Assembly: GCA_016218685.1 (NCBI GenBank)
Contig: JACRDD010000045.1
Span: 1-64,000 of the forward strand
Length of the DNA: 64,000 bases
Source of the DNA: Desulfobacterales bacterium
GTDB lineage: Bacteria; Desulfobacterota; Desulfobacteria; Desulfobacterales; Desulfosarcinaceae
Direction: 5' to 3'
The position numbers and the translations under genes were made by a program. Below are positions 24,713-35,530 of this stretch, piece by piece. The stretch's first letter is position 1. Each line of letters opens with the position of its first letter. Below the pieces are notes generated by a model that worked only from the letters and a program-made list of their open reading frames with translations, searched no databases and had not been told where the DNA came from.

Positions 24713-26560
24713 TTGAACTGCGGCGGGCTGGCGAGAAAGTCCATCATTGTCCTCATGCTTTTCTGCATCGGTTGTGCCACGCCCATCGGCACCCGCGACG
24801 TGGGCGTGCGTCAATCCTATGAGCGCATCCATATTTCGGCCGTCAACGAGGACGGCTATAGCGCTGCCTCGGCCCTGGTGCTGCACCGTTTCTTTCTGGA
24901 AGAGGCCTTCAAACAGGACCCGGACAAGGTCATCGCGACGCTCCACGACAAGGCCTGCGAGGACGAGCGCCGCGATCTGCTCTACACCCTTGCCGAGTTG
25001 AGCTATTTGAGCGGCGACAAGGCCCTCCGACTGATCGATCCCGCCTCCCAGGAACGGGCCGGGCAATACTACCTGGCCTCCGCGGTCTATGCCTACCTCT
25101 ATCTTTTAGGAACCCGCGGCGGAGACCCGCCCAACCCGTATGACCGCCGCTTTCGGGTGGCCTGCGACCTGTACAATGCCGGCCTGGCCCAGGTGCTGGC
25201 CTTGCGCGAACGAGAGAGCAAATTCAAGGATGGCCCGCGCCAACTGCCCGTGGGATCGATCTTCCTCGAACGCCGCATCGCCCAATTTCCCAATGCCCAG
25301 GAGGGCTTCGACGCCTTCATCCCGGCCGACGAGCTCTCGGTCTACGGGCTGACGGTGCGCGACCGGCATCCCGGCCTGGGCACGCCCTTCATCGCGGTGG
25401 CCAAGAAGAGCCCCGACAACCCGGTCACGCGCTCGGTGCCCGGAGCGCTGTTTCTGCGGGTGGAGGGCGATGTCCGCAGTCTGCGCCAGGGCGGACGGGG
25501 CTTGATGGAATTGTACTCGGCCTACGAAGCCCGGGATGTGGCGGTGGAGGGCAAAGCCGTGCCGCTGGAGTTCGATTTCTCCGCGCAACTGGCCTATGCG
25601 CTCAACCAGCCGCTGCTGTGGCGGGCCGGGAGTCTGCAATTTTTCAGAGGCGAGGTCGTGCCCAGCGGCATCTATCCCATGCAGCCCTACAGCCCGGGCC
25701 GCATCCCAGTCGTCTTCGTGCACGGCACCTTCAGCAGCCCGGTGTGGTGGGCCGAAATGTTCAACACGCTGCGCGCGGACCCGCACCTGTGGGAGAAGTA
25801 TCAGTTCTGGTTCTACATCTACGACAGCAGCAAGCCCATCGTGCTCTCGGCCCGCCACCTGCGCGAATCCTTGACCCAGACCATTGTAAGCCTCGACCCC
25901 AAAGGCGAAGACCCGGCGCTGGCGCAAATGGTGGTGGTCGGCCACAGCCAGGGAGGGTTGCTGACCAAGCTCACCGCCACCGAAACCGGCGATGCCCTGC
26001 TGCGGGCCACCACCCAAAAAAGATTCAAGGACCTCAAAAAACTAAAGCCCGAGGAACGGGAGATCGTGGAGCGCTACCTGATTTACAAACCGCTGCCGTT
26101 CGTAAGCCGCGTGGTCTTTATCTCGACCCCCCACCACGGCAGCTACCTGGCCGGCCAATGGGCGCGCCGCCTGGCCCGGAGCATCATCATGCTGCCCGTG
26201 GATCTGGTCCAAACCACCTCGGAGCTCTTCTCCACGGCCGAGAAGATCGGCATGCAAGGCGTGACCGGGGAACTAGGGACCAGCCTGGACAGCATGTCGC
26301 CCAAAAACCCCGGTCTGCTGGCCCTGGCGGCCATCCCCCTGGCCCCCGGGATCAAGGGGCACTCCATCATCGCCATCGACGGCGATGAGGTGCCGCCGGA
26401 GGGCGCGGACGGCGTGGTCGAATATCGCAGCGCGCATGTGGATTATGTCGAATCGGAATTTGTGGTGCGCAGCGGCCACTCGTGCCAGAGTCACCCCCTG
26501 GTCATCGAAGAGGTGCGCCGCATCCTGCTGACCCATCTGGAAGGTCTGAACGCCGAATGA
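24713..26560 (+). CDS. Alpha/beta-hydrolase (esterase/lipase-like) lipoprotein
   Basis: About 615 aa. A TTG start at 24713 is chosen because GGGGAG (24700-24705) is well spaced and the product then begins with a lipoprotein signal ending in LFCIGC. The C-terminal half is an alpha/beta hydrolase: VVFVHGTFSSPVWW (oxyanion region), VVVGHSQGGLL (nucleophile Ser), and a likely acid/His at the end (VVRSGHSCQSHPLVIEE). The N-terminal 250 residues are helical with no recognised domain. An outer-membrane or periplasmic lipase/esterase is likely. It follows the DUF4105 gene by 12 nt. Confidence 0.8.
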   Translation: MNCGGLARKSIIVLMLFCIGCATPIGTRDVGVRQSYERIHISAVNEDGYSAASALVLHRFFLEEAFKQDPDKVIATLHDKACEDERRDLLYTLAELSYLSGDKALRLIDPASQERAGQYYLASAVYAYLYLLGTRGGDPPNPYDRRFRVACDLYNAGLAQVLALRERESKFKDGPRQLPVGSIFLERRIAQFPNAQEGFDAFIPADELSVYGLTVRDRHPGLGTPFIAVAKKSPDNPVTRSVPGALFLRVEGDVRSLRQGGRGLMELYSAYEARDVAVEGKAVPLEFDFSAQLAYALNQPLLWRAGSLQFFRGEVVPSGIYPMQPYSPGRIPVVFVHGTFSSPVWWAEMFNTLRADPHLWEKYQFWFYIYDSSKPIVLSARHLRESLTQTIVSLDPKGEDPALAQMVVVGHSQGGLLTKLTATETGDALLRATTQKRFKDLKKLKPEEREIVERYLIYKPLPFVSRVVFISTPHHGSYLAGQWARRLARSIIMLPVDLVQTTSELFSTAEKIGMQGVTGELGTSLDSMSPKNPGLLALAAIPLAPGIKGHSIIAIDGDEVPPEGADGVVEYRSAHVDYVESEFVVRSGHSCQSHPLVIEEVRRILLTHLEGLNAE

Positions 26561-26575
26561 AAGGCGATCCGCATC

Positions 26576-27031
26576 CTATGCATCGGATTCGGATTCGGAT
26601 GAGGAGGGTTCGGAATCCGAAGGGGAGGAGACGGGGACCTTGAAGAAAGTGACCCCCTCCTGGCGCAGGGTCTCTTCCTCCTGGGGCGAGCTGACGCCCC
26701 GGATGTTGCGCGGCTCGGTCACGCCGTAGTGGATCTTCAAGGCTTCCTTGGCAAAGTCGGTGCCCACGTTGTCGAAATTGTTCCGCACATAATGCATGAT
26801 GGCGCGGGCCATGATCTCTTGTTCGGAGGGTGCGCGCAACTGGGGCGGCGAGACCTCCGCGTGCTTGACGCCTTTGATCGCAAAGACGGAAGGCAGGCGC
26901 GCAACATCGGTATGCCCGCACACCGGACAGGCGATCAGGCCTTGCCGCTGTTGCTGCTCGAACGCTTTGGAATCCTCGAACCAGCCTTCGAAACGGTGGC
27001 CGGTCGGGCATTGCAAATCATAGGCAATCAT
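26576..27031 (-). CDS. DUF1178-family protein
   Basis: 151 aa, convergent with the hydrolase gene. It begins IAYDLQCPTGHRFEGWFEDS and has a CPVCG site, a zinc-ribbon-like N-terminus typical of DUF1178 (COG5319), then HYVRNNFDNVGTDFAKEALK. The tail is an acidic Ser/Glu/Asp stretch encoded by GGATTC-like hexamer repeats near 26578-26610, so its length probably varies between strains. Function unknown. Confidence 0.85.
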   Translation of the reverse strand: MIAYDLQCPTGHRFEGWFEDSKAFEQQQRQGLIACPVCGHTDVARLPSVFAIKGVKHAEVSPPQLRAPSEQEIMARAIMHYVRNNFDNVGTDFAKEALKIHYGVTEPRNIRGVSSPQEEETLRQEGVTFFKVPVSSPSDSEPSSSESESDA

Positions 27032-27102
27032 CTCACGGAAACCTCTTTATTGCTGAAATCAGTCATAAAATAGCACATCGCCCCCCCGCTTTAAAGTAAT
27101 TA

Positions 27103-27132
27103 TTGACAGACGGGCCTTTTTCATCAAAGAAT
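27103..27132 (+). promoter_or_regulatory. Possible sigma-70 promoter in the 27032-27352 gap
   Basis: The 320-nt gap between the divergent DUF1178 and SH3-protein genes holds TTGACA (27103-27108) and, 18 bp later, AAGAAT, a weak -10. A small hairpin, CGTAG-N10-CTACG (27312-27331), precedes the ribosome site of the SH3 gene. I see nothing else in the gap. Confidence 0.35.
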
Positions 27133-27352
27133 ACGCCCCGTTCCGCTTTCACTTGCCCTTTTACGGAACAGCGCCCGCACAACCGCGCCCATGGATGGGA
27201 ACGCAGGCTTTCGAACTTCTGGTTTGTTAGATATGGCGCATCGCGGTCCGACCGCCGCCTCGGTTTTCGGGACCGGATGCGCGCCGCCCTGCCTCAAAAA
27301 GGGCATCCATCCGTAGGTCCAAGAATCTACGCAGCCCAAGGGAGTATGATCG

Positions 27353-28018
27353 ATGAAATTGACAGCCAAAACAGGACTCTGCTTTTTGCTGACCCTATGG
27401 ATGGGGATGGCCGTCGCTTCGGCCGAGACCCGCTATGTGTCCGAATCTTGTGAGATCGCCGTGCGCACCGGCCCGGCCCTGGATCGCAAGATCATTGCCC
27501 TGGTGCCGTCCGGTACGGCGGTGGAGATCATCAACGCCGGCGAGGAGTGGTGCGAAGTGCGCCTTCCCAGCAGCGGCAAGGAGGGCTGGGCCCAGACCAA
27601 GGATCTGAGCACCGAGCTGCCTTCGGAAATCAAACTGGCGCGCATGGAGAAAAAGCTGGCCGACACCCTGGCCCAGAGCAAAGAGACGCAGGAGAAAATG
27701 GGGGCGGTCGCCACCGAAAGCAAAACCGTCAACACGGAACTGGCCCAGACCCGGGAAGCCCTGCAAAAAACCGAAGCGGCCTTCGAAACGCTTAAAAAAG
27801 AGTCGGCCGAATTTCTCAAATTCAAGGCCAACTACGACAAGAACCTCAAGGAGCTCAACGAGGCCAAGGAGCGGGCGAATAAGTTCGAGAGCGAGCTCAA
27901 CCGTCTGGACAGCAGCCAGTTGACCGAGGGATTCCTTTATGGCGGCGGGCTGGTGATCTTCGGATTCATCGCAGGCTTCATCCTCAAGCGTCCCAGGCGC
28001 CGGTCGCCGTTGATGTAA
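27353..28018 (+). CDS. SH3-domain protein with coiled coil and C-terminal anchor (TIGR04211 type)
   Basis: 221 aa. A signal peptide (TGLCFLLTLWMGMAVASAE) and a bacterial SH3 domain (residues 25-90: YVSESCEIAVRTGPALDRKI ... EGWAQTKDL) are followed by a long coiled coil (about 95-190). A transmembrane helix (YGGGLVIFGFIAGFIL) with a basic tail KRPRRRSP ends the protein. This layout is the TIGR04211 SH3-and-anchor family. It probably sits in the inner membrane facing the periplasm; function unknown. Confidence 0.88.
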   Translation: MKLTAKTGLCFLLTLWMGMAVASAETRYVSESCEIAVRTGPALDRKIIALVPSGTAVEIINAGEEWCEVRLPSSGKEGWAQTKDLSTELPSEIKLARMEKKLADTLAQSKETQEKMGAVATESKTVNTELAQTREALQKTEAAFETLKKESAEFLKFKANYDKNLKELNEAKERANKFESELNRLDSSQLTEGFLYGGGLVIFGFIAGFILKRPRRRSPLM

Positions 28019-28060
28019 TCCAAAAACCCCGCGGTCCATGGAAATGAATCGGAAACTCAT

Positions 28061-29701
<1,641 letters not shown>

Positions 29702-29808
29702 ACGCGCATCTGGAAAATCTTCCTTCCGCTCTTGAATTGTCGCCTGGCCCATATTATCGTGGCAGCCAATCGTCTTTCTCACCAACCATTAACCTTGGAG
29801 GCCATTCG

Positions 29809-30630
29809 ATGAAAAGATCCCCTTTGCTCGTGCTCTTCTTATGCTTCTTGCTCCTGGCGGTCGGCTGCGCCAATCTGACGGCCGGCGGCAACAACCCCTC
29901 ACCCACGATCGATAAAATCCAAAAACGCGGATCGATTATCGTCGGCACCGCGGCCAACATGCCTCCCTTGAACATGACGACCAAAAAGGGCGTGCCGGCC
30001 GGACTCGACATCGACATGGCCCAATACATCGCCAGCGCCATGGGCGTTCAACTGCAACTGGTCACCAAGAATTTTGACGAGCTGCTGCCCGCCCTGCAAG
30101 CCGGTCAGGTGGATATGGTCATCTCCGGCATGACCATCACCCCCGAGCGTAACCTCAAGGTGGCCTTCGCCGGGCCTTACCACGTTACCGGCAAAGCCTT
30201 TCTGACCAAGAACGGTGCCCTGGCCAAAGCCAAGGACTTGGCGGCGCTCAATTCCAATGCCTTCATCTTCACGGCCCTGGCCGGCTCGACCAGCGAAGCG
30301 CTCATCAAGGCCGCCATGCCCCAGGCCGGCTATGTCGCCGTCAAAAATTACGACGAGGCCGTGGCCATGGTGGTGAACAACAAGGCCGACGCCATGATCA
30401 GCGATTATCACGCCTGCCTGCTGGCCCTGGTACGCAATCCCAAAAAGGGCCTGATCACCCTGATCACGCCCTTTACCTATGAACCGCTGGGCATTGCGAT
30501 GCCGGCCGGCGACGATCATCTGCTCAACTGGACGACCAACTTCATCAACACCATGGGCGCCTCGGGCGAACTGACCAATTTGAAGCTCAAGTGGATCGAG
30601 AAGACCAACTGGATCGATGAGCTGCCCTAA
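29809..30630 (+). CDS. Polar amino-acid ABC transporter substrate-binding lipoprotein (SBP_bac_3)
   Basis: 273 aa with a lipoprotein signal (LLVLFLCFLLLAVGC). The solute-binding family 3 pattern follows: RGSIIVGTAANMPPLNMTTK, GLDIDMAQYIASAMGVQLQL, DMVISGMTITPERNLKVAFA. TTGGAGG precedes the ATG. There is no permease or ATPase nearby, so it is an orphan binding protein or a sensor partner. A strong terminator follows. Confidence 0.9.
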   Translation: MKRSPLLVLFLCFLLLAVGCANLTAGGNNPSPTIDKIQKRGSIIVGTAANMPPLNMTTKKGVPAGLDIDMAQYIASAMGVQLQLVTKNFDELLPALQAGQVDMVISGMTITPERNLKVAFAGPYHVTGKAFLTKNGALAKAKDLAALNSNAFIFTALAGSTSEALIKAAMPQAGYVAVKNYDEAVAMVVNNKADAMISDYHACLLALVRNPKKGLITLITPFTYEPLGIAMPAGDDHLLNWTTNFINTMGASGELTNLKLKWIEKTNWIDELP

Positions 30631-30673
30631 GCCAGGTATTGCCTGGACGGGCACCGGATAGAAAACGCGATGA

Positions 30674-30713
30674 CCGCCGCTGGCCGGCCCATGGCCCCAG
30701 CGGCGGCTTTTCT
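30674..30713 (+). terminator. Intrinsic terminator after the binding-protein gene
   Basis: CCGCCGCTGG (30674-30683) pairs perfectly with CCAGCGGCGG (30697-30706), followed by CTTTTCTT. It ends the binding-protein transcript just before the OmpA-type gene. Confidence 0.8.
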
Positions 30714-30725
30714 TGGAACACGCCA

Positions 30726-32174
30726 ATGAGAACAATATCAATCCTGTTGCTGATCGTCGGTCTGGCCTGGCTATTGGGCTGCGGCGGCCCCGCGCTGCAA
30801 GTGGACCCGGTGGACCCGATGGAAAATCCCTCCAACCTGATCCGCCGCATGGGGCAGGAGATCGCCGCTGCCAAGGAAGATGGGGTGGATGTGTTATCGC
30901 CCACCTGGTTCCGCAAAGCCCAGGCTTCCCATGCCCGCGCCCAAAAGGGGCTCGAACAGGGCGCCGCCGCGGACGCCATCTTGGAACACATTGCCCGGGC
31001 CCGGGCCGAGCTGCAGCAGGCCGATGTGGTGGCCATCCGTTGCCGCGACCAACTGGAAGAAACCATCCAGAGCCGGGAAGCGGCCCGGGCAGTCGATGCC
31101 CAGCAGTTCGGCACCGCCTATGCCTCGGCCGAAGAAGCGTTCCTCAAGCTGACCCAGGCCCTGGAAGATGGAGAATTCGAGTATGCCCGCCAGAACCGCA
31201 AAGCGGCGACCGAAACCTTTCGGGCCTTGGAATTGCGCGCCATCGACCATGCGGCCTTGAGCGACGTGCGTGCCCTGCTGGCCCAGGCCGAGCAGAGCGG
31301 CGTGCCCCAAGACGCCCCCAACTCCTTTGCCCAGGCCCGGGAGGCCATGGCCCAGGCCGAGGCCCATATCGCGGCCAACCGCTACGACCAGGGAACCATC
31401 CGCCTGAAGGCCGATACCGCGCGCTTCATGACCCAGCGCGCCATGACGCTGGCCCAGACCAGCCGCAAGCTGGAAGAAATGGCGCCCGAAGAGATTGCCT
31501 TGTGGATCGAAAGCATGCTCTCGGAAACCAGCACCCGGCTCAAAACCGAAGACCGGCGCAACCAGCCCTTCGAGCAGCAGCAAGAGGCGATTCTGGCCGG
31601 CGTCGCGGCCCTGCAGAGCGCGTCTAATGGTGCCGTACAAAAGGAAGAGACCATCCAGAAACTGATGGGCCGCATGGCGGATTTGGAGGGCAGCTCCCAG
31701 CAGGCCCGCCTCGACGCGGCCCGACTGGCCGCCGAGAAGCGCTTCAACGAAACCTTCAGCCAGGTGCAGGAGTACTTCAGGGCCGACGAGGCCGAGGTCT
31801 ACAAGCAGAAAGACCAACTCGTCATCCGCCTCAAAGGCATGCGCTTTGGCGTGGGCAAATCGGAGATCACACCCGAAAACTACGACTTGCTGGCCAAGGT
31901 CCAGAAAGCCATAGCGGCCTTCGGCAAGCCCCAGGTGGTGGTCGAAGGCCACACCGACGCCACCGGCTCGGTGCCCAAGAACGAAGCCCTTTCCCAGAGC
32001 CGGGCCGAGGCCGTGCGCCAGTACCTGCTGGCCAACTCCACCGTGCAGGCCGACCGCATCACGGCCATGGGCTTCGGCGCCACCCGACCGATCGCTTCCA
32101 ACGACACCGCCGAGGGCCGGGCCCAGAACCGGCGCATCGACGTGATCATTCAGCCGCAGAAGCCGGGACGGTGA
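30726..32174 (+). CDS. OmpA-family peptidoglycan-binding lipoprotein
   Basis: 482 aa. A lipoprotein signal (ISILLLIVGLAWLLGC) precedes a long Ala/Glu/Gln-rich helical region (about 30-370) with DUF4398-like helical repeats, then a C-terminal OmpA domain (VVVEGHTDATGSVPKNEALS, SRAEAVRQYLL, GFGATRPIASNDTAEGRAQN). It anchors the outer membrane to peptidoglycan. Only CTTGGA serves as a weak ribosome site for the ATG at 30726; the frame is open to 30639 but that stretch overlaps the terminator. Confidence 0.88.
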   Translation: MRTISILLLIVGLAWLLGCGGPALQVDPVDPMENPSNLIRRMGQEIAAAKEDGVDVLSPTWFRKAQASHARAQKGLEQGAAADAILEHIARARAELQQADVVAIRCRDQLEETIQSREAARAVDAQQFGTAYASAEEAFLKLTQALEDGEFEYARQNRKAATETFRALELRAIDHAALSDVRALLAQAEQSGVPQDAPNSFAQAREAMAQAEAHIAANRYDQGTIRLKADTARFMTQRAMTLAQTSRKLEEMAPEEIALWIESMLSETSTRLKTEDRRNQPFEQQQEAILAGVAALQSASNGAVQKEETIQKLMGRMADLEGSSQQARLDAARLAAEKRFNETFSQVQEYFRADEAEVYKQKDQLVIRLKGMRFGVGKSEITPENYDLLAKVQKAIAAFGKPQVVVEGHTDATGSVPKNEALSQSRAEAVRQYLLANSTVQADRITAMGFGATRPIASNDTAEGRAQNRRIDVIIQPQKPGR

Positions 32175-32234
32175 TTCAGGTCTGTCCCGGACAACCGCCA
32201 GGGTTGCGCCGGTTTATCTGGTGCGTGTTCGGGA

Positions 32235-32702
32235 TTATGGAGAAGTCAAGTTCGCCATGGCCGCCAGCAGCGCCGGCCGGCGTATGGCCAGGGTCGTGAC
32301 CTCGCCGGCGGCTTCGGCAATCTGAATGCTCTCTTTTTCGACGAAGATGGCGATCAGGTAACCGTAATCCAGGGGGCCGTAAGGCGCGCTCAGCTCCAGC
32401 AAATATCCCTGCCTGGACCCGGCCGCGAGCGGCCCTTCGGCGCCGAGACGGTATCCCGCCTCCAGCATGCGCTTTTTCAGGGCCTCTTTCCAGAACGCCA
32501 TGTCGGCATACGGCTTGTTGGGTTCGCGGCGCACCCGGTAGACCACCCCGTCGGGAGTGACCGCCTTGAAGGCGCCGTCCGGAGGATAGGCGGCAAATCC
32601 CTCGGGCAGCGCGGCCGGAGTGGTGTGAACGCAGGCGCACAGCCACAGGGCGGCCGCCAGCGCCAACCCCGACACCAACCATGAAGAAGATAATGGGCGC
32701 AT
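32235..32702 (-). CDS. Small lipoprotein of unknown function
   Basis: 155 aa with a lipoprotein signal (VSGLALAAALWLCAC). The remainder has FAAYPPDGAFKAVTPDGVVY, KRMLEAGYRLGAEGPLAAGS and GYLIAIFVEKESIQIAEAAG. No family recognised. Its start lies 1 nt after the stop of the DUF4349 gene at 32704, so three minus-strand genes (34475 to 32235) form an operon. Confidence 0.7.
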   Translation of the reverse strand: MRPLSSSWLVSGLALAAALWLCACVHTTPAALPEGFAAYPPDGAFKAVTPDGVVYRVRREPNKPYADMAFWKEALKKRMLEAGYRLGAEGPLAAGSRQGYLLELSAPYGPLDYGYLIAIFVEKESIQIAEAAGEVTTLAIRRPALLAAMANLTSP

Positions 32703-32703
32703 A

Positions 32704-33318
32704 TTAAAAATCCTCGAGCAGATCGGTCAGGTTCAGGGAGTTGAGCCAGGCAAACGACGAAACGCCCGTGGGTGCCGGCGCGTCGCGATCCTCGAATTCG
32801 AAAAGCACCTGCACTTCGGCAAAGCGCAGCCGATGCTGCAGAAAGCGCAGGCGGCCCTGCAGCGTTTCGATTTCAGCGGTCAGTTGGACCAGCTCCTTTT
32901 CGAGCGTCAGGGCCGCCTCGACGTCCGCCTGGGCGAGCAGCTTCAGGTACTGCGCCTGGATGCCCTGCTTGGCCTTCAAGGCAGCGGTCTTTTGCAGCAT
33001 TTCGTCGCTCAGATCGTCGCGGCGCAGGCTGCGCTCCACCCGCTGGCCCTGGCGCTCGGCCAGGGCGATAAGCGCGTCGGCCTTTTCCACCGGCACCTTG
33101 AGCGTCAACCCCCGCTCGTTCTTCTCGCTGAAATAGCCGGCCGCCGCCTCGGCCGCGGATTGCACGGCCGCCGCGGCCCGATCCCGGTCGGCCACCTTGA
33201 CCACCACCCGGGCCCACAGCGCCGACGTTTCGGTCCCGGTTTCAGCCAGGGCCGGCGCCGGCCCCCAAACCAAAATCGCCATCAGGAGCAGGGCATACCC
33301 GCCAATGCTTGGTTTCAT
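32704..33318 (-). CDS. DUF4349-like periplasmic protein
   Basis: 204 aa with a signal peptide (GYALLLMAILVWGPAPALA). It shows the ferredoxin-like/coiled-coil pattern of DUF4349: WARVVVKVADRDRAAAAVQS, GLTLKVPVEKADALIALAER, then a coiled coil (ALTLEKELVQLTAEIETLQG, RLRFLQHRLRFAEVQVLFEF). It resembles the C-terminal part of the adjacent 33315-34475 product, so the two are probably paralogues. It overlaps that gene by 4 nt (ATGA). Confidence 0.8.
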   Translation of the reverse strand: MKPSIGGYALLLMAILVWGPAPALAETGTETSALWARVVVKVADRDRAAAAVQSAAEAAAGYFSEKNERGLTLKVPVEKADALIALAERQGQRVERSLRRDDLSDEMLQKTAALKAKQGIQAQYLKLLAQADVEAALTLEKELVQLTAEIETLQGRLRFLQHRLRFAEVQVLFEFEDRDAPAPTGVSSFAWLNSLNLTDLLEDF

Positions 33319-34475
33319 TTGTCCCCCTTGGCCAGCGCATCCAGGACAGCGGCCCCGTGACGCGTTTCATGCGCCTGGGAGGGGAAGTACATCTCCGCCA
33401 GGTCGAACTTCTCCCCGTCGCGTTGCGCCCGCAATGCGATCCCATACACGTAGGCTTGATCCCCGCGGGCGACCAGGCGCAGGACCTTGAAACCGCCCGC
33501 GGTCAAGATTTCGGAAGATGCGAACCGCGGTGCCAGGCGCAGGCGTACCGCTTCCAGCCAAAAATCGGTGTCGCCGGCCGGGACGTTGGCTTGCCGGCTG
33601 GCCCACACGGCCGCGCCATCCGCGCTTTCGGCCGACCAGGGCGTCGTCTTGTCCAGCACCACGAAACCGGTGGGCGCCGACGGCTTCCATTCACTGCCCC
33701 CGGAGGCCACCTGCTTTTCAAAAGGCGATAAATCGGCAATCCAGGCAAAGGCGCCGATCGGCTCATCGGCCCGGCCCTGTTCGAAGCTGCGCGCTTCGAC
33801 TTCCAGCGTGATGCGCGCAAATTGCGCCATTTTGAGCAGGGTCTCGCGCTGGGCGCTCAGGTATTCGATCTGGGTGCCGAGGCGTTCGATCTCCTTGAGA
33901 ATGGCCAGCTTCTCCTCCGCCTCCTTGGCTTTGGCCAGCAGCTCTACCATGCGGCGGCGGGCGGCTTCGGCAATCCGCAGGCGCAGATCCACATCCGTAA
34001 ACCGATCGGTGATGTCCTGGACCGTGACCGATTTTTCGAGCACATCGCCCAGGGTCAGCAGACGCGCGTAGATCTCCTCGAAGCGGCCGGCCGGCACGCG
34101 CAACACCGCGCGCTCGCCGTCCAGGCTTTCCACGTAGCCGCCGGCCCCCTGGGCCAGGGCGGCGGCCTGGTCCAGCACCTCGGACGGCTGGGCGGCCTGC
34201 AGCTTGATGAACCCGCTGTGGTGGCGCAGCCGCTGGACCGGCTCGGCGGCCGGCTCCTCGGCCGACTCGGCCGACTCGGCCTGCTCGGCCTGCTCGGCCG
34301 GCGCCTGCGCCGCGGCCTTATAGAGCGGTGCCGGTGCGCCGGCACGGTCCATCTCCATCATCGACGCGGCGGCCGCCGGTTCCGCCTCCACCGCTTTTTT
34401 GGCGCAACCCGGCAACAGCAACAGCATCAGTAGAAAAGCGACCCGCGCCATCGCCACAATGCCCTTGGGGTCCAT
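33315..34475 (-). CDS. DUF4349-domain lipoprotein
   Basis: 386 aa. A lipoprotein signal (VAFLLMLLLLPGC) is followed by a low-complexity Ala/Glu linker. A DUF4349 domain comes next (GGYVESLDGERAVLRVPAGR, TVQDITDRFTDVDLRLRIAE, and the coiled coil EEKLAILKEIERLGTQIEYL). A distinct C-terminal region of about 150 residues (LAWIADLSPFEK-like onward) is unassigned. The start at 34475 is set by AAAGGAACCCC; an upstream in-frame start at 34559 lacks one. DUF4349 lipoproteins are envelope proteins of unknown role. Confidence 0.82.
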   Translation of the reverse strand: MDPKGIVAMARVAFLLMLLLLPGCAKKAVEAEPAAAASMMEMDRAGAPAPLYKAAAQAPAEQAEQAESAESAEEPAAEPVQRLRHHSGFIKLQAAQPSEVLDQAAALAQGAGGYVESLDGERAVLRVPAGRFEEIYARLLTLGDVLEKSVTVQDITDRFTDVDLRLRIAEAARRRMVELLAKAKEAEEKLAILKEIERLGTQIEYLSAQRETLLKMAQFARITLEVEARSFEQGRADEPIGAFAWIADLSPFEKQVASGGSEWKPSAPTGFVVLDKTTPWSAESADGAAVWASRQANVPAGDTDFWLEAVRLRLAPRFASSEILTAGGFKVLRLVARGDQAYVYGIALRAQRDGEKFDLAEMYFPSQAHETRHGAAVLDALAKGDK

Positions 34476-34560
34476 GGGGTTCCTTTGGGGGTTGAGGGGT
34501 TTCGAACGTGACAAGAGGAGCCGATACTTTCCGGGAGTATGGCGAAAAAAGGAGTTCAAG

Positions 34561-34761
34561 TCAATGCTGGTCGGATTTGTACTTCTTCAGGTCGTACTTC
34601 TCCGCCAGGCGCCCGCGCTCCTCGGGCGGCAGGGAACGCATGTAGCCGTTCCAGCCCGGGCACCAGCCGACATGCCAGCGCCACAAGCGTCCCAGCAGCG
34701 ATTGGGGATTGCGGTCATAGCGGGCACGGAAAGCACACTGCTCACATTTTTTCACGGCCAT
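34561..34761 (-). CDS. Small Cys-containing protein of unknown function
   Basis: 66 aa beginning AVKKCEQCAFRARYDRNPQS, with a later Cys in GWCPGW and a charged tail (EERGRLAEKYDLKKYKSDQH). The ATG at 34761 has a strong GGAGGAGG site. The CxxC plus single Cys may bind a metal. I do not recognise the family. Confidence 0.65.
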   Translation of the reverse strand: MAVKKCEQCAFRARYDRNPQSLLGRLWRWHVGWCPGWNGYMRSLPPEERGRLAEKYDLKKYKSDQH

Positions 34762-34796
34762 GAAAGAACCTCCTCCGGTTTGTAGGGTTGAATTGC

Positions 34797-35168
34797 CTAG
34801 TGCCTCTCCCCGTCGGCCCACGCTTCCAGGCGGTGGCCTTCCGGGTCGTGGAAGTAAAAGCAGCGCGCGCCCCAGCGGTTGGTGATGGGGCCGGCGGTCA
34901 CGCCGCTATCCTCCAGGTATCGGTGAAAACCATCCACATCGGCCACCTGCCAGGAGAGCGTGATGCCCGCCCCCGCGGCCGGCGCGATGGTGGCCCGGGC
35001 CGCGTCGGCGATGCTGACGAAGGTCCCGGGCGCCAGGCGGAACTCCACGAACCACTCGCCGAGCCAGTGACCGGCCAGGCCCAGGACGTCGCGGTAGAAT
35101 TGCACCGTCTCGGTCCAGCGGCGGCAGTAGAGAATGGTGTTGGTGCGTCGCACCTCCAAAGCGCCCAT
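34797..35168 (-). CDS. VOC-superfamily (glyoxalase/dioxygenase-like) protein
   Basis: 123 aa with one vicinal-oxygen-chelate module: NTILYCRRWTETVQFYRDVL (first beta-alpha-beta) and ARCFYFHDPEGHRLEAWADG (the typical FxDPEGxxxE ending, the Glu being a likely metal ligand). The family covers isomerases, lyases, dioxygenases and resistance proteins; the reaction cannot be fixed. It lies 10 nt after the cupin gene, so the two are co-transcribed. Confidence 0.85.
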   Translation of the reverse strand: MGALEVRRTNTILYCRRWTETVQFYRDVLGLAGHWLGEWFVEFRLAPGTFVSIADAARATIAPAAGAGITLSWQVADVDGFHRYLEDSGVTAGPITNRWGARCFYFHDPEGHRLEAWADGERH

Positions 35169-35178
35169 GGTCGCACCG

Positions 35179-35496
35179 TCAAATGGGCGGTGCGATGGTG
35201 GCCATAATGCGCAGGTCGCTCTTGGCCATCACCCCATGGGGCTCGCTGATGGCGCACACCAGCACATCGCCCACCTCGGCCGGCAGGGTCAACCCGTCCT
35301 TGCCCAGAAACTCGCCACTGCCCGAGAGCACCGCAATGCTCACCTCGCCCTCGATGTCATGGCTGTGCAGCGGCAGCATCTGGCCGGCCTTGATGTTGAA
35401 ATTGATCACTTTCATGTAAGGCGATTCGTGCACCAGCAATCGGGTCATAGACCCGTCCTTGAATTTGCCCTCTTTGAAGATTTCGACTTTTTTCAT
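35179..35496 (-). CDS. Single-domain cupin protein
   Basis: 105 aa with a cupin fold: GQMLPLHSHDIEGEVSIAVL gives the H-x-H-x(n)-E metal-binding motif 1, and DGLTLPAEVGDVLVCAISEP with HGVMA gives motif 2. Function not determinable from sequence; detoxification or sensing is common for such proteins. Just upstream, TATGG-N9-CCATA (35531-35549) is a candidate operator. Confidence 0.85.
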   Translation of the reverse strand: MKKVEIFKEGKFKDGSMTRLLVHESPYMKVINFNIKAGQMLPLHSHDIEGEVSIAVLSGSGEFLGKDGLTLPAEVGDVLVCAISEPHGVMAKSDLRIMATIAPPI

Positions 35497-35530
35497 TGCG
35501 TCTTCCTTCCGGTAATCATCTGGTTTGCAC

